A stretch of 64,000 bases of DNA, from NCBI GenBank assembly GCA_963669155.1, contig OZ022581.1:3421129-3485128 (forward strand). The letters are read 5' to 3'. Source of the stretch: Arbacia lixula (taxonomy: Eukaryota; Echinodermata; Echinoidea; Arbacioida; Arbaciidae). The translations under genes and the position numbers were made by a program. Shown here piece after piece: positions 34,903 through 45,600 of this stretch (position 1 is the stretch's first letter; every line of letters begins with the position of its first letter). The notes below the pieces were generated by a model, which was not told the origin of the DNA, ran no database searches, and saw only the letters and a program-made list of their open reading frames with translations.

Positions 34903-36146
34903 GTTTGTACTCAGTGGGGCACTTTTTTGGGGAGGGTGGACGTCTCTTGTGTACTTCGAATTTACATACTACTGAAGAATTGGTAATTAATTGTTTTTGA
35001 AGTGTAAGTGATTTCCATTTTCCCCCATCTGTTTCTCTGCTTTGCCTACTTCCTTTTATTCTGTGGAAGTTATCAAGGCTGTATTTACTCTTTATTGCAT
35101 TATTAAAGATAGTTGAAATATTCAGTAATAGTGCTTTCTTTTTGTTATTCCTCCTAATTCTACATGTATTTCTACTTCTACCATACTACTCCACTCCTTC
35201 ACATGTATTATAGTATTCTCATTATGCAGGTAGTGATGTCAGGATCATAATTGTTACCATCACCATTGTCACTTCTTCTTGCTGCAATGATAGGTGCATG
35301 AATTACTGATATTACATGGCTGGGAATTTGGGATAGGTTTACTTGAAATTTCCTTAATGAAGACCTGTTATCTACACATGCATGTCAGAATGGTATTTCT
35401 TAGATATGGGTCTGTCTAGAGTAAAGGGATATTTTGGCACAACTAAATCATTTGAAATTACGACCACCTTGTACCACCAAAATATTGAATATTGAGCGTT
35501 GAATTTCCTCCAAAATAACTTCAGCTAAAATTCTGCTCTGAATGTTCATTATTATATATTTCTAAACTAAGCCTGTATATACATGTATTTGCTATATCAA
35601 AGTGGTAACGGGACAGACGAGTGTATTTCAAACTCGTCTGTCCCGTTACCAACGTGCTGTCGCAAATTTGTACAGGGCAAATTTTCTGAAGCATACAAAA
35701 GCTTGTAAAATGCAAATCAATGCATTTTCTTTGATATGTTATTATTATTGGCTGGTTTATTTCAGAGACAAAACAAATAATTGGAATTTAAGAGATTTAT
35801 GCAAATGTTACATTAAATGTAACAGACACATACCCATTACTGTGGACAGGCCCATATAAGTATCTTGTATTCATAGTCCTGCAGGAGTGGTTATTATCAT
35901 TATCATATTTCATTTTTTCTTGCTGGATGTATAGGTGCCCAGATTGGCATAACAGACTTGATGGTGTGGCCCTGGTTCGAACGCATCCTGGTGAAGCAAG
36001 ACAACGGTTTGAACTTCGTCCCCGAACTCAAGGCCTGGACAGACCGCATGGGCGAGGTACCCGCCGTGCAGGCATGCCGGGTGCCCAAAGAAGAGATGAA
36101 GACGTTCATGGAGGGCTACTCAAAGGGTAATCCAGTCTATGACTGA
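26269..36146 (+). CDS. GSTO: GSTO-C, omega-class glutathione S-transferase (5 coding exons)
   Basis: Coding exons: 26269-26293, 28163-28268, 31869-32088, 33555-33678, 35935-36146 (stop 36144-36146). The 228-aa product is near identical to GSTO-A: replacements are Ile/Met and Tyr/Ala in exon 2, Glu/Asp, Arg/His and Val/Thr in exon 3, Glu/Lys in exon 4, and Met/Ile in exon 5 (A/C). Catalytic Cys28 in CPFAER, the cis-Pro loop and Glu80-Ser81 are intact, so it should be active. Introns 1 and 2 are longer than in A because of insertions at 26865-27628, 28479-28931, 29127-30999 and 31313-31809. Intron 3 is shorter because it lacks the hAT-like insert and has lost about 0.5 kb. Intron 4 has the GC donor. 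Confidence 0.94.
26865..27628 (+). repeat. Interspersed repeat, about 0.75 kb, present in copy 2 only
   Basis: Absent from the matching place in copy 1 (about 4185). The core (about 26879-27613) matches 57910-58651 in PARD6 intron 1 in the same orientation, including phrases such as GCATGCGCAGAAGATTTCAG and GAGCGCAGTCCATCCATGAT. The ends are not resolved and no clean target duplication is seen. Short frames in both copies diverge too freely to suggest a gene. Confidence 0.75.
28477..28933. mobile_element. TA-flanked MITE in GSTO-C intron 2
   Basis: TA at 28477-28478 and 28932-28933 flanks 453 bp with inverted ends CAGTGTGTCCCAGAAAAAAG. Copy 1 has no insert at the matching position (about 5068). 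Ends and target fit a Tc1/mariner-type element. No transposase. Confidence 0.85.
29123..31003. mobile_element. TTAA-flanked 1.9 kb element carrying a first-exon-like ORF
   Basis: TTAA at 29123-29126 and 31000-31003 flanks 1873 bp with 13-bp inverted ends AGTTGATATTCAT. Copy 1 has the intact empty TTAA (about 5248-5251). TTAA targets occur in piggyBac and Kolobok elements. No transposase frame is visible; the only convincing coding piece is a 117-codon frame on the minus strand. Confidence 0.85.
30342..30695 (-). pseudogene. Captured first exon (?) encoding an acidic N-terminus
   Basis: A minus-strand frame starts [20 protein letters not shown] and is Asp/Glu/Ser-rich; it contains YRHEPEPE and ends near [10 protein letters not shown]. 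Right after the TGG codon the DNA reads GTATGT, a plausible splice donor, so the frame looks like exon 1 of a spliced gene. The order acidic region, YxxEPE, RL...NW resembles the N-termini of invertebrate proteins with a P2X7-type C-terminal zinc ribbon, where NW precedes a CxCxxC motif. That is a weak memory-based resemblance. No following exon is seen within the element, so this is probably a stranded gene fragment. Confidence 0.35.
31309..31813. mobile_element. Foldback MITE, family 2, TTAA target
   Basis: TTAA at 31309-31312 and 31810-31813 flanks 497 bp with inverted arms of about 190 bp starting AGG(A/G)GAAGTTCACC and containing GTGACGTCAC and ACATATGGGAGAGCACCTCG. It occupies the same site as family 1 does in copy 1 (6144-6503). 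Confidence 0.88.
32269..32601. mobile_element. TA-flanked inverted-repeat element with tRNA-like core, copy in GSTO-C
   Basis: Orthologue of 6962-7291 (329 bp between the TA pairs). The tRNA-like part is at 32358-32432 on the minus strand; the acceptor, anticodon and T arms match copy 1, while the D-arm region reads TAGTTCACGTGG instead of TAGCTTGCGTGG. Confidence 0.85.
33316..33487. mobile_element. Truncated family-1 MITE
   Basis: TTAA at 33316-33319 begins the counterpart of 9055-9430, but it breaks off in the first half and joins directly to sequence matching 9734 onward. The deletion covers 9231-9733 of copy 1 (503 bp) with a CAA microhomology at the joint. Confidence 0.85.
34865..34898 (+). 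repeat. CA microsatellite in GSTO-C intron 4
   Basis: Short pure (AC)n tract, counterpart of 11149-11202. Confidence 0.95.
35604..35650. repeat. Perfect 19-bp hairpin in GSTO-C intron 4
   Basis: GGTAACGGGACAGACGAGT, a 9-base spacer, then its exact reverse complement. The copy 1 counterpart has a decayed left arm. Confidence 0.9.
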
Positions 36147-37690
36147 GATGGAGCTACAGTGAGATCATGGGCCAAACGTCCAGGCGCATGTTGGACCTAA
36201 CTCTACATATTCAATCAAACCTCGCTCTAAAGATTACCCTTCAACCTACAACAAATCAAAACCTATGAGGGCTAGTCCAACAAAGTTGTGATGTCCATGT
36301 AACATTGGTAAAAAAAATACCATCAACCACCATTTTAATTTGCATGTCACTATTGATAGAGGATACCAAAACACCAATATATTTGTATAGGGATTGAAAT
36401 GTAGCAATATGTGTTGTTAACAGAGAACACACTAATCTCTTGTTTCATTATTTCATTTAAAAGCTACATAAAGCTTATATTACAAACATTATCCAATTTT
36501 GATAAATAAACATTGATAGTTTACAGGAATCAACATTATGTCCTTTGTTCCTAAGTATTGAAGTTCTCAACACTTTCTTCATTGCCTTTTTGTAGAGTAT
36601 GTATTTCTGATTGAGGGGAATAGACCATGTATGCAAATATTATAGATATCTTTCAAACAATATGTCACTATTGGTAACCCCAAAGCTTGTCTAAGGTTTG
36701 TCTAACTAGCAACATCTAGTAGATTCAGAGTGCATTCCACCAAGTGAAACTGAATGACAAGATACAGGTGAATATTATGCACTTATGGAGAAAGGTGTGA
36801 ATACATTACAAAAACGGCTTTTTTTTCCCCAAAACTATGTTTTACATTACTAACATTTCTGAAAATTATGTTGTTCACTGGCATTTGTATGTCAGTATGA
36901 ATTAAGGAATGAAATTCGTAGGTTTTGTCATCCTTTCACAGTGGAGTGTCTTCCTAGTTTTAGGTTTCTCTCATTGATGCTTAGATCTTAGACTCAGTTA
37001 ACCACTTCAAATGAGGCTTTAAAAATCAAATACTGTTACATAGCTTAACAATGATTGTAAAGTATTACATATTTATGATATGCCAAATAATTACCGGAAG
37101 TATTATGATAAACATAAACATTTGAAGCACAGGCCTTTCCTCATGGCTATTATCTAGTTTTTTTTTTGTTTATTTATGATATGTCAAATAATTAATAGAA
37201 GTATTATGATAAACATTAACATTTAAAGGCCAGGCCTTTCCTGATGGCTATTATCTAGTGTGTTTGCGGCAATTAGTGTATTAGTTCATGTGCAGTCATT
37301 TGTCACAGAATAGATTATTTCAACTTTCAATTGTGTTTTATTGTAAGAAATATTCAATACAGATACCATACTGAAAAAGTAGATCTTGTCATTGAATTCC
37401 TAAGTTTGCCCATAATAGCCAGACTTCTTTAAAACTAAAATAATGGGAGTATTGATAGTGGATTTTGTGCTAAGATTATAAGAGAAATTATTTATTTTGT
37501 ATATATTAGTATGTGTATCATGATCACCTCTATCAGTTATGTGCTGAATAATCTTTGATGAGTTATGATGTCTATTATTATTGATCTAGCAATGTGCCTC
37601 ATGTTAATAACAAAAGTTTGCATGATACATGTGTACAAATAAAACATGTAAGCCCACTTCCAAAATATGATGAAAGAAAAGAAGTGATTT
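36147..37690 (+). other. GSTO-C 3' flank
   Basis: Collinear with 12426-14290 except for the MITE missing here. AATAAA at 36505-36510 is the likely polyadenylation signal. No other gene seen. Confidence 0.6.
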
Positions 37691-37696
37691 TAGTGG

Positions 37697-39420
37697 TTGT
37701 TGGTGGGTATGATGATAGTCATTAGTGGTAGTGATAATTATGGTTGTAAGGATGATGTGGTGGTGATGATGGTGATGGTAGTGGTAAGTGATGATTATGG
37801 TGGTAGTAATAATCTTAGTGATGATGATGGTGGTAGTAGGAATCTTAGTGATGATGGTCGTGGTAGTAGTAATCTTAGTGATGATGATGGTGGTAGAAGT
37901 AATCTTAGTGATGATGGTGGTGGTAGTAGTAATCTTAGTGATGATGATGGTGGTAGTAGTAATCTTAGTGATGATGATGGTGGTAGTAGTAATCTTAGTG
38001 ATGATGGTGATGGTAGTAGTAATCTTAGTGATGATGATGGTGGTGGTAGTAGTAATCTTAATGATGATGATGGTGGTGGTAGTAATCTTAGTGATGATGA
38101 TGGTGGTAGTAATAATCTTAGTGATGATGATGGTGGTAGAAGTAATCTTAGTGATGATGGTGGTGGTAGTAGTAATCTTAGTGATGATGATGGTGGTAGT
38201 AATAATCTTAGTGATGATGATGGTGGTAGAAGTAATCTTAGTGATGATGGTGGTGGTAGTAGTAATCTTAGTGATGATGATGGTGGTAGTAGTAATCTTT
38301 GTGATGATGATGGTGGTAGTAGTAATCTTAGTGATGATGATGGTGGTAGTAATAATCTTAGTGATGATGATGGTGGTAGAAGTAATCTTAGTGATGATGG
38401 TGGTGGTAGTAGTAATCTTAGTGATGATGGTGGTGGTAGTAGTAATCTTAGTGATGATGATGGTGGTAGTACATGTAATAATCTTAGTGATGATGATGGT
38501 GGTAGTAGGAATCTTAGTGATGATGGTGGTGGTAGTAGTAATCTTAGTGATGATGGTGGTGGTAGTAGTAATCTTAGTGATGATGATGGTGGTAGTACAT
38601 GTAATAATCTTAGTGATGATGATGGTGGTAGTAATAATCTTAGTGATGATGATTGTGGTAGTAGGAATCTTAGTGATGATGGTCGTGGTAGTAGTAATCT
38701 TAGTGATGATGATGGTGGTAGTACATGTAATAATCTTAGTGATGATGATGGTGGTAGAAGTAATCTTAGTGATGATGGTGGTGGTAGTAGTAATCTTAGT
38801 GATGATGATGGTGGTAGTAGTAATCTTTGTGATGATGATGGTGGTAGTAGTAATCTTAGTGATGATGATGGTGGTAGTAATAATCTTAGTGATGATGATG
38901 GTGGTAGAAGTAATCTTAGTGATGATGGTGGTGGTAGTAGTAATCTTAGTGATGATGATGGTGGTAGTAATAATCTTAGTGATGATGATGGTGGTAGTAA
39001 TAATCTTAGTGATGATGATGGTGGTAGAAGTAATCTTAGTGATGATGGTGGTGGTAGTAGTAATCTTAGTGATGATGATGGTGGTAGTAGTAATCTTTGT
39101 GATGATGATGGTGGTAGTAGTAATCTTAGTGATGATGATGGTGGTAGTAATAATCTTAGTGATGATGATGGTGGTAGAAGTAATCTTAGTGATGATGGTG
39201 GTGGTAGTAGTAATCTTAGTGATGATGGTGGTGGTAGTAGTAATCTTAGTGATGATGATGGTGGTAGTACATGTAATAATCTTAGTGATGATGATGGGAG
39301 TGGTAATCATAGTGTTTATGGTGATAGTGATAACTGTAGTAGTGGTAAACAGAGTGATGATGGTGGTTGTCGTAATCTTGGTGATGATGGTACATGTAGT
39401 GGGAACCATAGTGTTGATGG
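37697..39420 (+). repeat. Expanded 30-bp minisatellite downstream of GSTO-C
   Basis: About 50 units of 30 bp, consensus AATCTTAGTGATGATGATGG then TGGTAGTAGT. Recurring variants (AGA for AGT, TTTGTG for TTAGTG, and 36-bp units with ACATGT) recur in blocks, which shows higher-order amplification; the TTTGTG variant begins at 38294, 38822 and 39092. Frames of 593 and 553 codons on + and 612 codons on - are open only because the unit has no stop in them. The repeated peptide on + is NLSDDDGGSS. Confidence 0.95.
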
Positions 39421-39429
39421 TAGAGGCGA

Positions 39430-40970
39430 TCTTAACGTTCATGTGCTGAATATGAATTCATTCACACAAATCCCATAGAACAACATTTTGTCTATCGCTG
39501 AAAGTGTTAATGATGATGGTCATGGTGATAGTGTTAGTGTCATCACTCTTTCCCTAACGAAGAAAATGTGTAGGAAAACGGAACTAAACAAGAATGCAAA
39601 AAGAGAACTTCATACTTCTAAAAAAATATTTGAAATTCGAAAAATACCCTTCCAGTCCATCTTACTTTCTTTCTTAACTTCTTTCGTATTTTCATGTCAA
39701 AAAAACTAATTCAAAATGTCATAAAATTCTATATTACAAGCGTTTTGCAAAATTTTGAATAAAGATTTAATTTCCAAACAGTGATGTTGATCCTAAAGTA
39801 CTCTTTCTTTTTGTTTGAAAGGAGATATAAACTATTTCTCCTTTCAAGTTTGAGGATCTGGGTGTTTCATACCTCGCCAGTATCAACCCCTAATCCCAAC
39901 CCAATCCACCTCTTAACTCCAGCCGCCCCGACGTCCACATCAGTTCGGGTACGATGGGGTGATGGTCTGCTTTGAGTGGCGAATAAATTATTTCTTTACT
40001 GAAATACAATGTACAAACGGATACGTTTGAACTCTTTCTCTGCCAGATAAGTATTAGCCTACTGCTTATTGATAATTTGTGTACATGGTTTATCACTGGT
40101 TCAGAGGCTGGGTTGAGAACAGAAAGTGTGTTTGGATACATAAATCATTCAGAACATTGGCCGGGCTACGTTCATACAAAAGAAAGAATAGTAGAAAACC
40201 GCGGGCTCATGAGGTTTTGACTTTGCATTAGGTATACTACGTCCGAAAAATTGTACGACGGTCATGACCGGTGAAAACACACTTTTGTGTTTTTTTCTTT
40301 CCTTCCTGTTTCTAGTACATGCTTTTCCTTGCCTTCCTCTGTCTCCTTTCTTTATATCCCTATATCTCCTTTCGTCAAGTCTTTCATTTGCGTCTTGTTT
40401 ATGTTTGCCACTTTTTCCTCCTTTCCTCTTTAGATATAATCGCTTGCTAGTTTTAAAGACCTAGTTTAATTCAGTCGGCAAGAGTCAATATCGAGTCGAT
40501 TACAACGATCAAATCAATTCTTTAAAGTTCATTCGAACTTTTAATCAAATTTGTGACGAATGGAAATGCTGCAAGCACAACTGGCAGAAACAGAGGTGAA
40601 GTGGGGCTCGGAGTGCAAAAATATGAACAAGAATAATGACGAGCAAAAGGACTAAGAAAAGAAAAATGAAAACGAAAGAAGGAAAGTCAGATAAGGCCTT
40701 AAAAAACAAGATATAAACAATTGAAATATATCAAAACAAGTTTACGAAAATTAACGAATTAGTTGTTACCTACACAATGTTTTTGCTCTGAGAGGTCAAA
40801 GTGAGGTCAATGGTCGGTCGTTGCGGCTGTGATTGTGTGGCGGTGGATTTCGTCATGATCGAACCAAAATAAACTCATAAATCAGACAAAAGGCCTATAA
40901 TATCATGCTCACAAAATACGCGTTATGGCCTTTGAGTAGGCGTATTGACCTCAATTCATTGCACCGTTTG
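39430..40970 (+). other. Distal 3' flank of GSTO-C to the duplication edge
   Basis: Collinear with 15380-17183. No gene recognised. Confidence 0.6.
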
Positions 40971-41285
40971 GTGAGCATTCCTATCAAACTGTTCAGGGGA
41001 TAGTGACCCGTGCTTTGGGCTGTGGAAAGCATACTACACGGGGACTAATGGGGCGGGGGCACACCCCAAACCAAAACTCCATATGATCTGGAAGCACACC
41101 CCCCACCCACACCCCAGCCGCGCCGGCACACACCCCCACACGCACACGCAATCGTGATACACGCATATACGCACAACAGTTGACACACATTGTGTACGCA
41201 CACACATAATACAGACAGACAGATATACAAGAACAATGCTGACGGACTCACACAAACTCATATCCACGCTACATTCATACACACA

Positions 41286-41338
<53 letters not shown>

Positions 41339-41424
41339 GCACATACACACACACACAAGCACACACACACACACACACGCACATACACACACACAAACAC
41401 ACACACACACACACTTACGCACAT

Positions 41425-41475
<51 letters not shown>

Positions 41476-42450
41476 TACTCACACACACTCACACACACAC
41501 ACACACATACACACACACGCACTCACACGCATATACACACACCGATGCATGGATGCACTTTTTTAAAGTGATATGTATTCCTCCTATTTATATAGACCTA
41601 TCTATTATTACGATGCAAAAGACAAGTGTATAACATAATGTAGAATATTAACATATCATCTATATTATAGAGCAATATGCCTCCATATTGGGCATATACA
41701 CAAAGGCCTCGAAGTGCGCAGGTATATCCCGTATAGGGCCATATGGGTACATCAAGGTGTCTTCGACGTGACAGGTGGAGACACGTGTGATCATGGACTA
41801 GAATGGTGTCCATTCACTCAATGATCTATCAATCATTTCACATAATGTTAATAATATCATAATCTGCCTTAACTGGAATTGTAAACTGATCATTTTAAAC
41901 CATGATACCAGTCAGCTTTCATTCAATAACCACCATCCCATCAAAAGGACAGAAAAAGCATGTTTCCAATGTCACCATCGATACCCTGCGTGGCGAGGGG
42001 CGTGCCCGCTTACTACGGCGATGACTCAGTTTCAACGAAGCGGTGATATGATATACGCCCACAAATTCCCCCTAGAAATTCCATGACAAACTAACGGAAA
42101 CGTCCCAAGCTTACTCTTAAGAAAGAAATGTGTACATTGAATAAAAGCATCTGTCACTTTTGCATATTTCAGACCTAATTATTATTGTTGAAACAAAGGT
42201 TTATACACGGCTGCCCCTCGCCTCTATTAAAGTCCTAGACCCTGGTTAAGAGCGGTTCGTGAAAGCATTTATTTTTTATAGAAGGTATGAAATTAACAAA
42301 TGCAAATGTCAACCTTTTAGACAGTTACCGTCATAATTTTGAAATATAATCAGTAGGTAATGCTAAAAATGATTGATTGTAAAAATACGGAGCATGGCTC
42401 CATGGTTTATCAAAGTACAAAACTGTACATACAAAATTTGCCATAAATCA
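40971..42450 (+). other. Intergenic DNA between the duplication and PARD6
   Basis: No gene seen. A C-rich stretch at 41080-41160 is followed by a compound microsatellite (41288-41545). The rest is unremarkable AT-rich DNA. Confidence 0.6.
41288..41545 (+). repeat. Compound (TC)n(CA)n microsatellite
   Basis: A pure TC run of about 32 bases passes directly into about 220 bases of CA repeats with periodic GCACATA and AAACA interruptions. Confidence 0.95.
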
Positions 42451-42620
42451 TCTCGAATCCGCGCGCGCCGCACGCAAGGATTACGTGCGACGTGCGTGCA
42501 CGTCCGTCCGCTGATACACCTGCGTACGCGCGCACATATATCAATACGAAAATAGGAAGCCATCGGATTTACGTCAGGAATTGTGATTTCCCGCTTCAAA
42601 TGCGGGATTTGGCCGCCACG
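42451..42620 (+). promoter_or_regulatory. CpG-rich promoter region and 5' UTR of PARD6
   Basis: A local burst of CpG and CGCG (42453-42545) in an otherwise AT-rich region directly precedes exon 1. The sequence before the chosen ATG, GCCGCCACGATGG, has A at -3 and G at +4, a strong start context. No TATA box is evident. Confidence 0.45.
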
Positions 42621-42698
42621 ATGGCCAAAAATGGATCGACACCGATGCTAAATGGAAGTAATAGATGGGCAAAAGGGCTCAAAGAAATTAAAAGCAAG
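42621..42698 (+). CDS. PARD6: PARD6 coding exon 1
   Basis: Encodes 26 residues ending KEIKSK, the first strand of PB1, followed by donor GTAAGA. Assigned because KSK joined to exon 2 (LDAEFRRF) reproduces the conserved KSKF(D/G)AEFRRF of other PAR6 proteins in frame. Confidence 0.9.
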
Positions 42699-45600
42699 GT
42701 AAGACCTAAAACATGTTAAATTTTAATTGTATTTTTTGGTGAAATGTATAAATTGCTGTATGAACTATGATGCTGATGTGTGTGTGATGATTGGTGTACA
42801 GTCAGTGGTCGTGCAGTGGCTTGTGCGACGGGCAGAGCCGCCATATACTGTACCAGGGCTCGCCCGTTCAACATGTTCAACATCCAACCAAAACGTGAAC
42901 TACAACGTAGGCTGGGGGAGCTTAACAGTTAGCCGTCAGTGATCACTGTAACACTGTTGTTAACTGAGTTAGTTGTAGAGTTAAGACTAGTGCATTGTGC
43001 TCTTTGCCAGAATGTCACTGACACAGCTACAATTATGGTATCAAAATGTGATATTTGCATAATGACAAAAAATGATACTCGCTATCCTGCAATCATTTTT
43101 CATGTCTAAATGCACAGCAATAACAATTGTTTATAACAACTGGGCTGAGTGTACAAGGTCCGGCAATCCCATACAATAGGGGACCAGGGTATCCCACAAA
43201 TTTTATGAATTTTAAGAACCCTCTAAACCTCACCCTGACCATAACCCTATACAAAATTTTTGCTGCTTTATTCATAAAAAAGTGATTTCTAGGTCACTTT
43301 CCACCACAGTATTGCAGTATTCCCATTGTGTGCATTAAATTATACATGTGCAATACTGCCTGGGGGTGTTTCACCAATACAAAGCTTATGATTTGTCAAA
43401 TTTTATTAGGATTGTTGGAAATTAAGTCCCAACAAAGTGTGGTATCGAATTAAGCACAAGAAGGGATCACCAGTCGCTCGTAAAGTCGTTTTTAGCTTAC
43501 GAACAGGTTGGTGAAACCTGGTCCTCTATCACAACGAACAATTGTGTACAACGGATAGCGGAGCGTGGTCGCTAGCGGTCGTGTCCATTTTTGCTTATTA
43601 CATGACGTCATCCAGCCACTGCCGAGAGCCAATTTATGAATGAAAATATAGTAAGCATGCGCAGTGCAAGCCTTCTATGTCCCCACACAGTATTCCACCA
43701 AAACAAGCGTGAAATTCTCTATCACCTCGTACCAAAATCGACCTAGAAATTCACTTTCCTATATTTTATATAGTATGAATTTTGAAAGGTATTCTCAGAG
43801 GATCTATTTTCTCACCGATACCGCACAGGTAAGCGAATTTCGATTGCTTCTTGCTTTTCCGTCAAAATCGTACGAATTAGCGCCACCCCCGCATCATGTT
43901 TGTTGGAATTTGTAGAGTCTATCGCAATGTGTACAAAGTCAATTGGCTTCCGGGTTTTAGGACCGTCAGTCAATATGCATGAAATTGCAGAGTTTCGATA
44001 ATTTTCGATCGATACTGGAGCGATCCGATCACGAACCAAGAACATTTCCTGCGTACACAATGTGACCAGATATCGTTATCGCTATCGATACTTCCACACG
44101 CAGTCCGAAGGCAACCACGTGGTCATGACGTGATCTGCGCGATTGTCCAATCAGCGGTCTCCGAATCGCTGTGCGCAGACGATTTATCCGTTGTACACAG
44201 TCTATGGACAATAGTTCGTTGTGTCTATTGTACGGGATTGCCCAGGGTCCCTAGTTTTAGTCCCTACCATACGGTAGGGACCCTGAGAGGCAAAGCCAAA
44301 GCAAAGGCCAGAGTCTGAGAGTGCAGCTTATGGGGAAAGTGACCAAGAAATAACACGTTCTGATTAATTCAACGGTGCAAATGTTAAGCAGAGTGTTCTA
44401 CCAGAAATAGGGCCACTGTACAAGTATAAATGATAAACTAGCATTATTGACCACTTTGGAAGGCAGCGTAGCAGCCATACTGAACCAACTCAAGTGGCCA
44501 ACTTACGATACAATACAATAACGTACATGTAGGGCAGATGCCAAGGGTAAGACAGTGCTGATGTCTTGCATCACTGATTGACATCCCACACACACTCCTT
44601 CGTGCCTCCACATAACATGTACACTGCAGCTCAAAGGAATTGGCATGGGGAAAGGAAAAGGGAAGAAAGGGAAGGAGCCTCAGTTTTAAACCACTTTATA
44701 TTATGTCCAGTTCAGTATGAAACACGATGCTTTAGCCTAAAAAGCATCATGTTTCATGCTGAACTGGACAAAATATACCGCAGTTTAAAACTGAGGCCCC
44801 TTCCCTTTCTCCCCTTTCACTTTCCCTTTGCCAATTTCTTTGAGCTGGAGTGTACATGAACATGCTTGTACTTACACAGAAGCCACTCCCAGAAGATCAT
44901 GATGCCCCTTGCAAGAACGCTTCTTTACCAGAGAAGAGGAGCTTTTCTCCTATGGAACTCTCTTTCCAAATGCACAGTTGATTTTACCTCTGTCCTCAGT
45001 TTTTAGCAAGAGGTACAACAAAAAAACAATAAAGTATATCTTCCTACTCACATGCAGATATTGTACATGTCTGCACTGCCCCGAAATAGTACGAAAAGAC
45101 TCAAAAGAAACAAAGTGCAACTGTGCCATTTTTGGGAAGGCTCCTCCAACAGGTCTGTCAAAAACCTTCAATCAGGAAAATCCTACTCAATTTACTGTTG
45201 GCGTTTGCGTTTCAACAATGTACAAAGTTGCACTACCAAAACACCGTAATGCTGAGAATGGACATTTTTCATACTGAGAAGATTCTTCATTGAATTTAGT
45301 ACTGCATTATGAACTGCAGCTCTAGTGTAGGGATCTTAGAGACTCCCAACATTGATTTATTGAATCCCACGTCTTTTCATGATACAATGAATATTTTCTG
45401 AGGCTTCCTTTATGACAGTCGCGCCAGAAATAAAGTTATGAATCAAACAATTAGAATGTGGGCGGGAGCTTTTATTAATAAACCTAAGGTAGCTTTTAGA
45501 AAAGGAAGTCTCTTCCAAAAATTATGATTAATTCTGAATGGCACCTAACGTTTTGGAAGCCATGAATAAGTAGCCTTAAAAAAAAAATGTGTTCATGAAT

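Larger units (their letters stand above)
22741..40970 (+). repeat. Segmental duplication, copy 2 (contains GSTO-C)
   Basis: Partner of 1-17183 in direct orientation, so the offset at the left end is about 22.74 kb. Copy-specific insertions make this copy about 1 kb longer. Exonic divergence between the copies (about 24 of 687 bases, hand count) is similar to intronic divergence. Confidence 0.9.

Noticed and set aside
37697-39478. A 593-codon open frame of NLSDDDGGSS repeats as a secreted or silk-like protein gene
   Set aside because: Two other frames across the same bases are also open for more than 550 codons, the array is a length-variable minisatellite, and no splice or promoter context supports a gene.
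42492-42620. Upstream in-frame ATGs as the PARD6 start
   Set aside because: The ATG at 42492 would add arginine-rich sequence from the CpG region and the one at 42600 has a poorer context; the ATG at 42621 has A at -3 and G at +4.
44234-44290. Hairpin with AGGGTCCCTA arms as a terminator or regulatory RNA
   Set aside because: It lies next to a transposon end in an intron and looks like a leftover inverted repeat; nothing supports an RNA gene.
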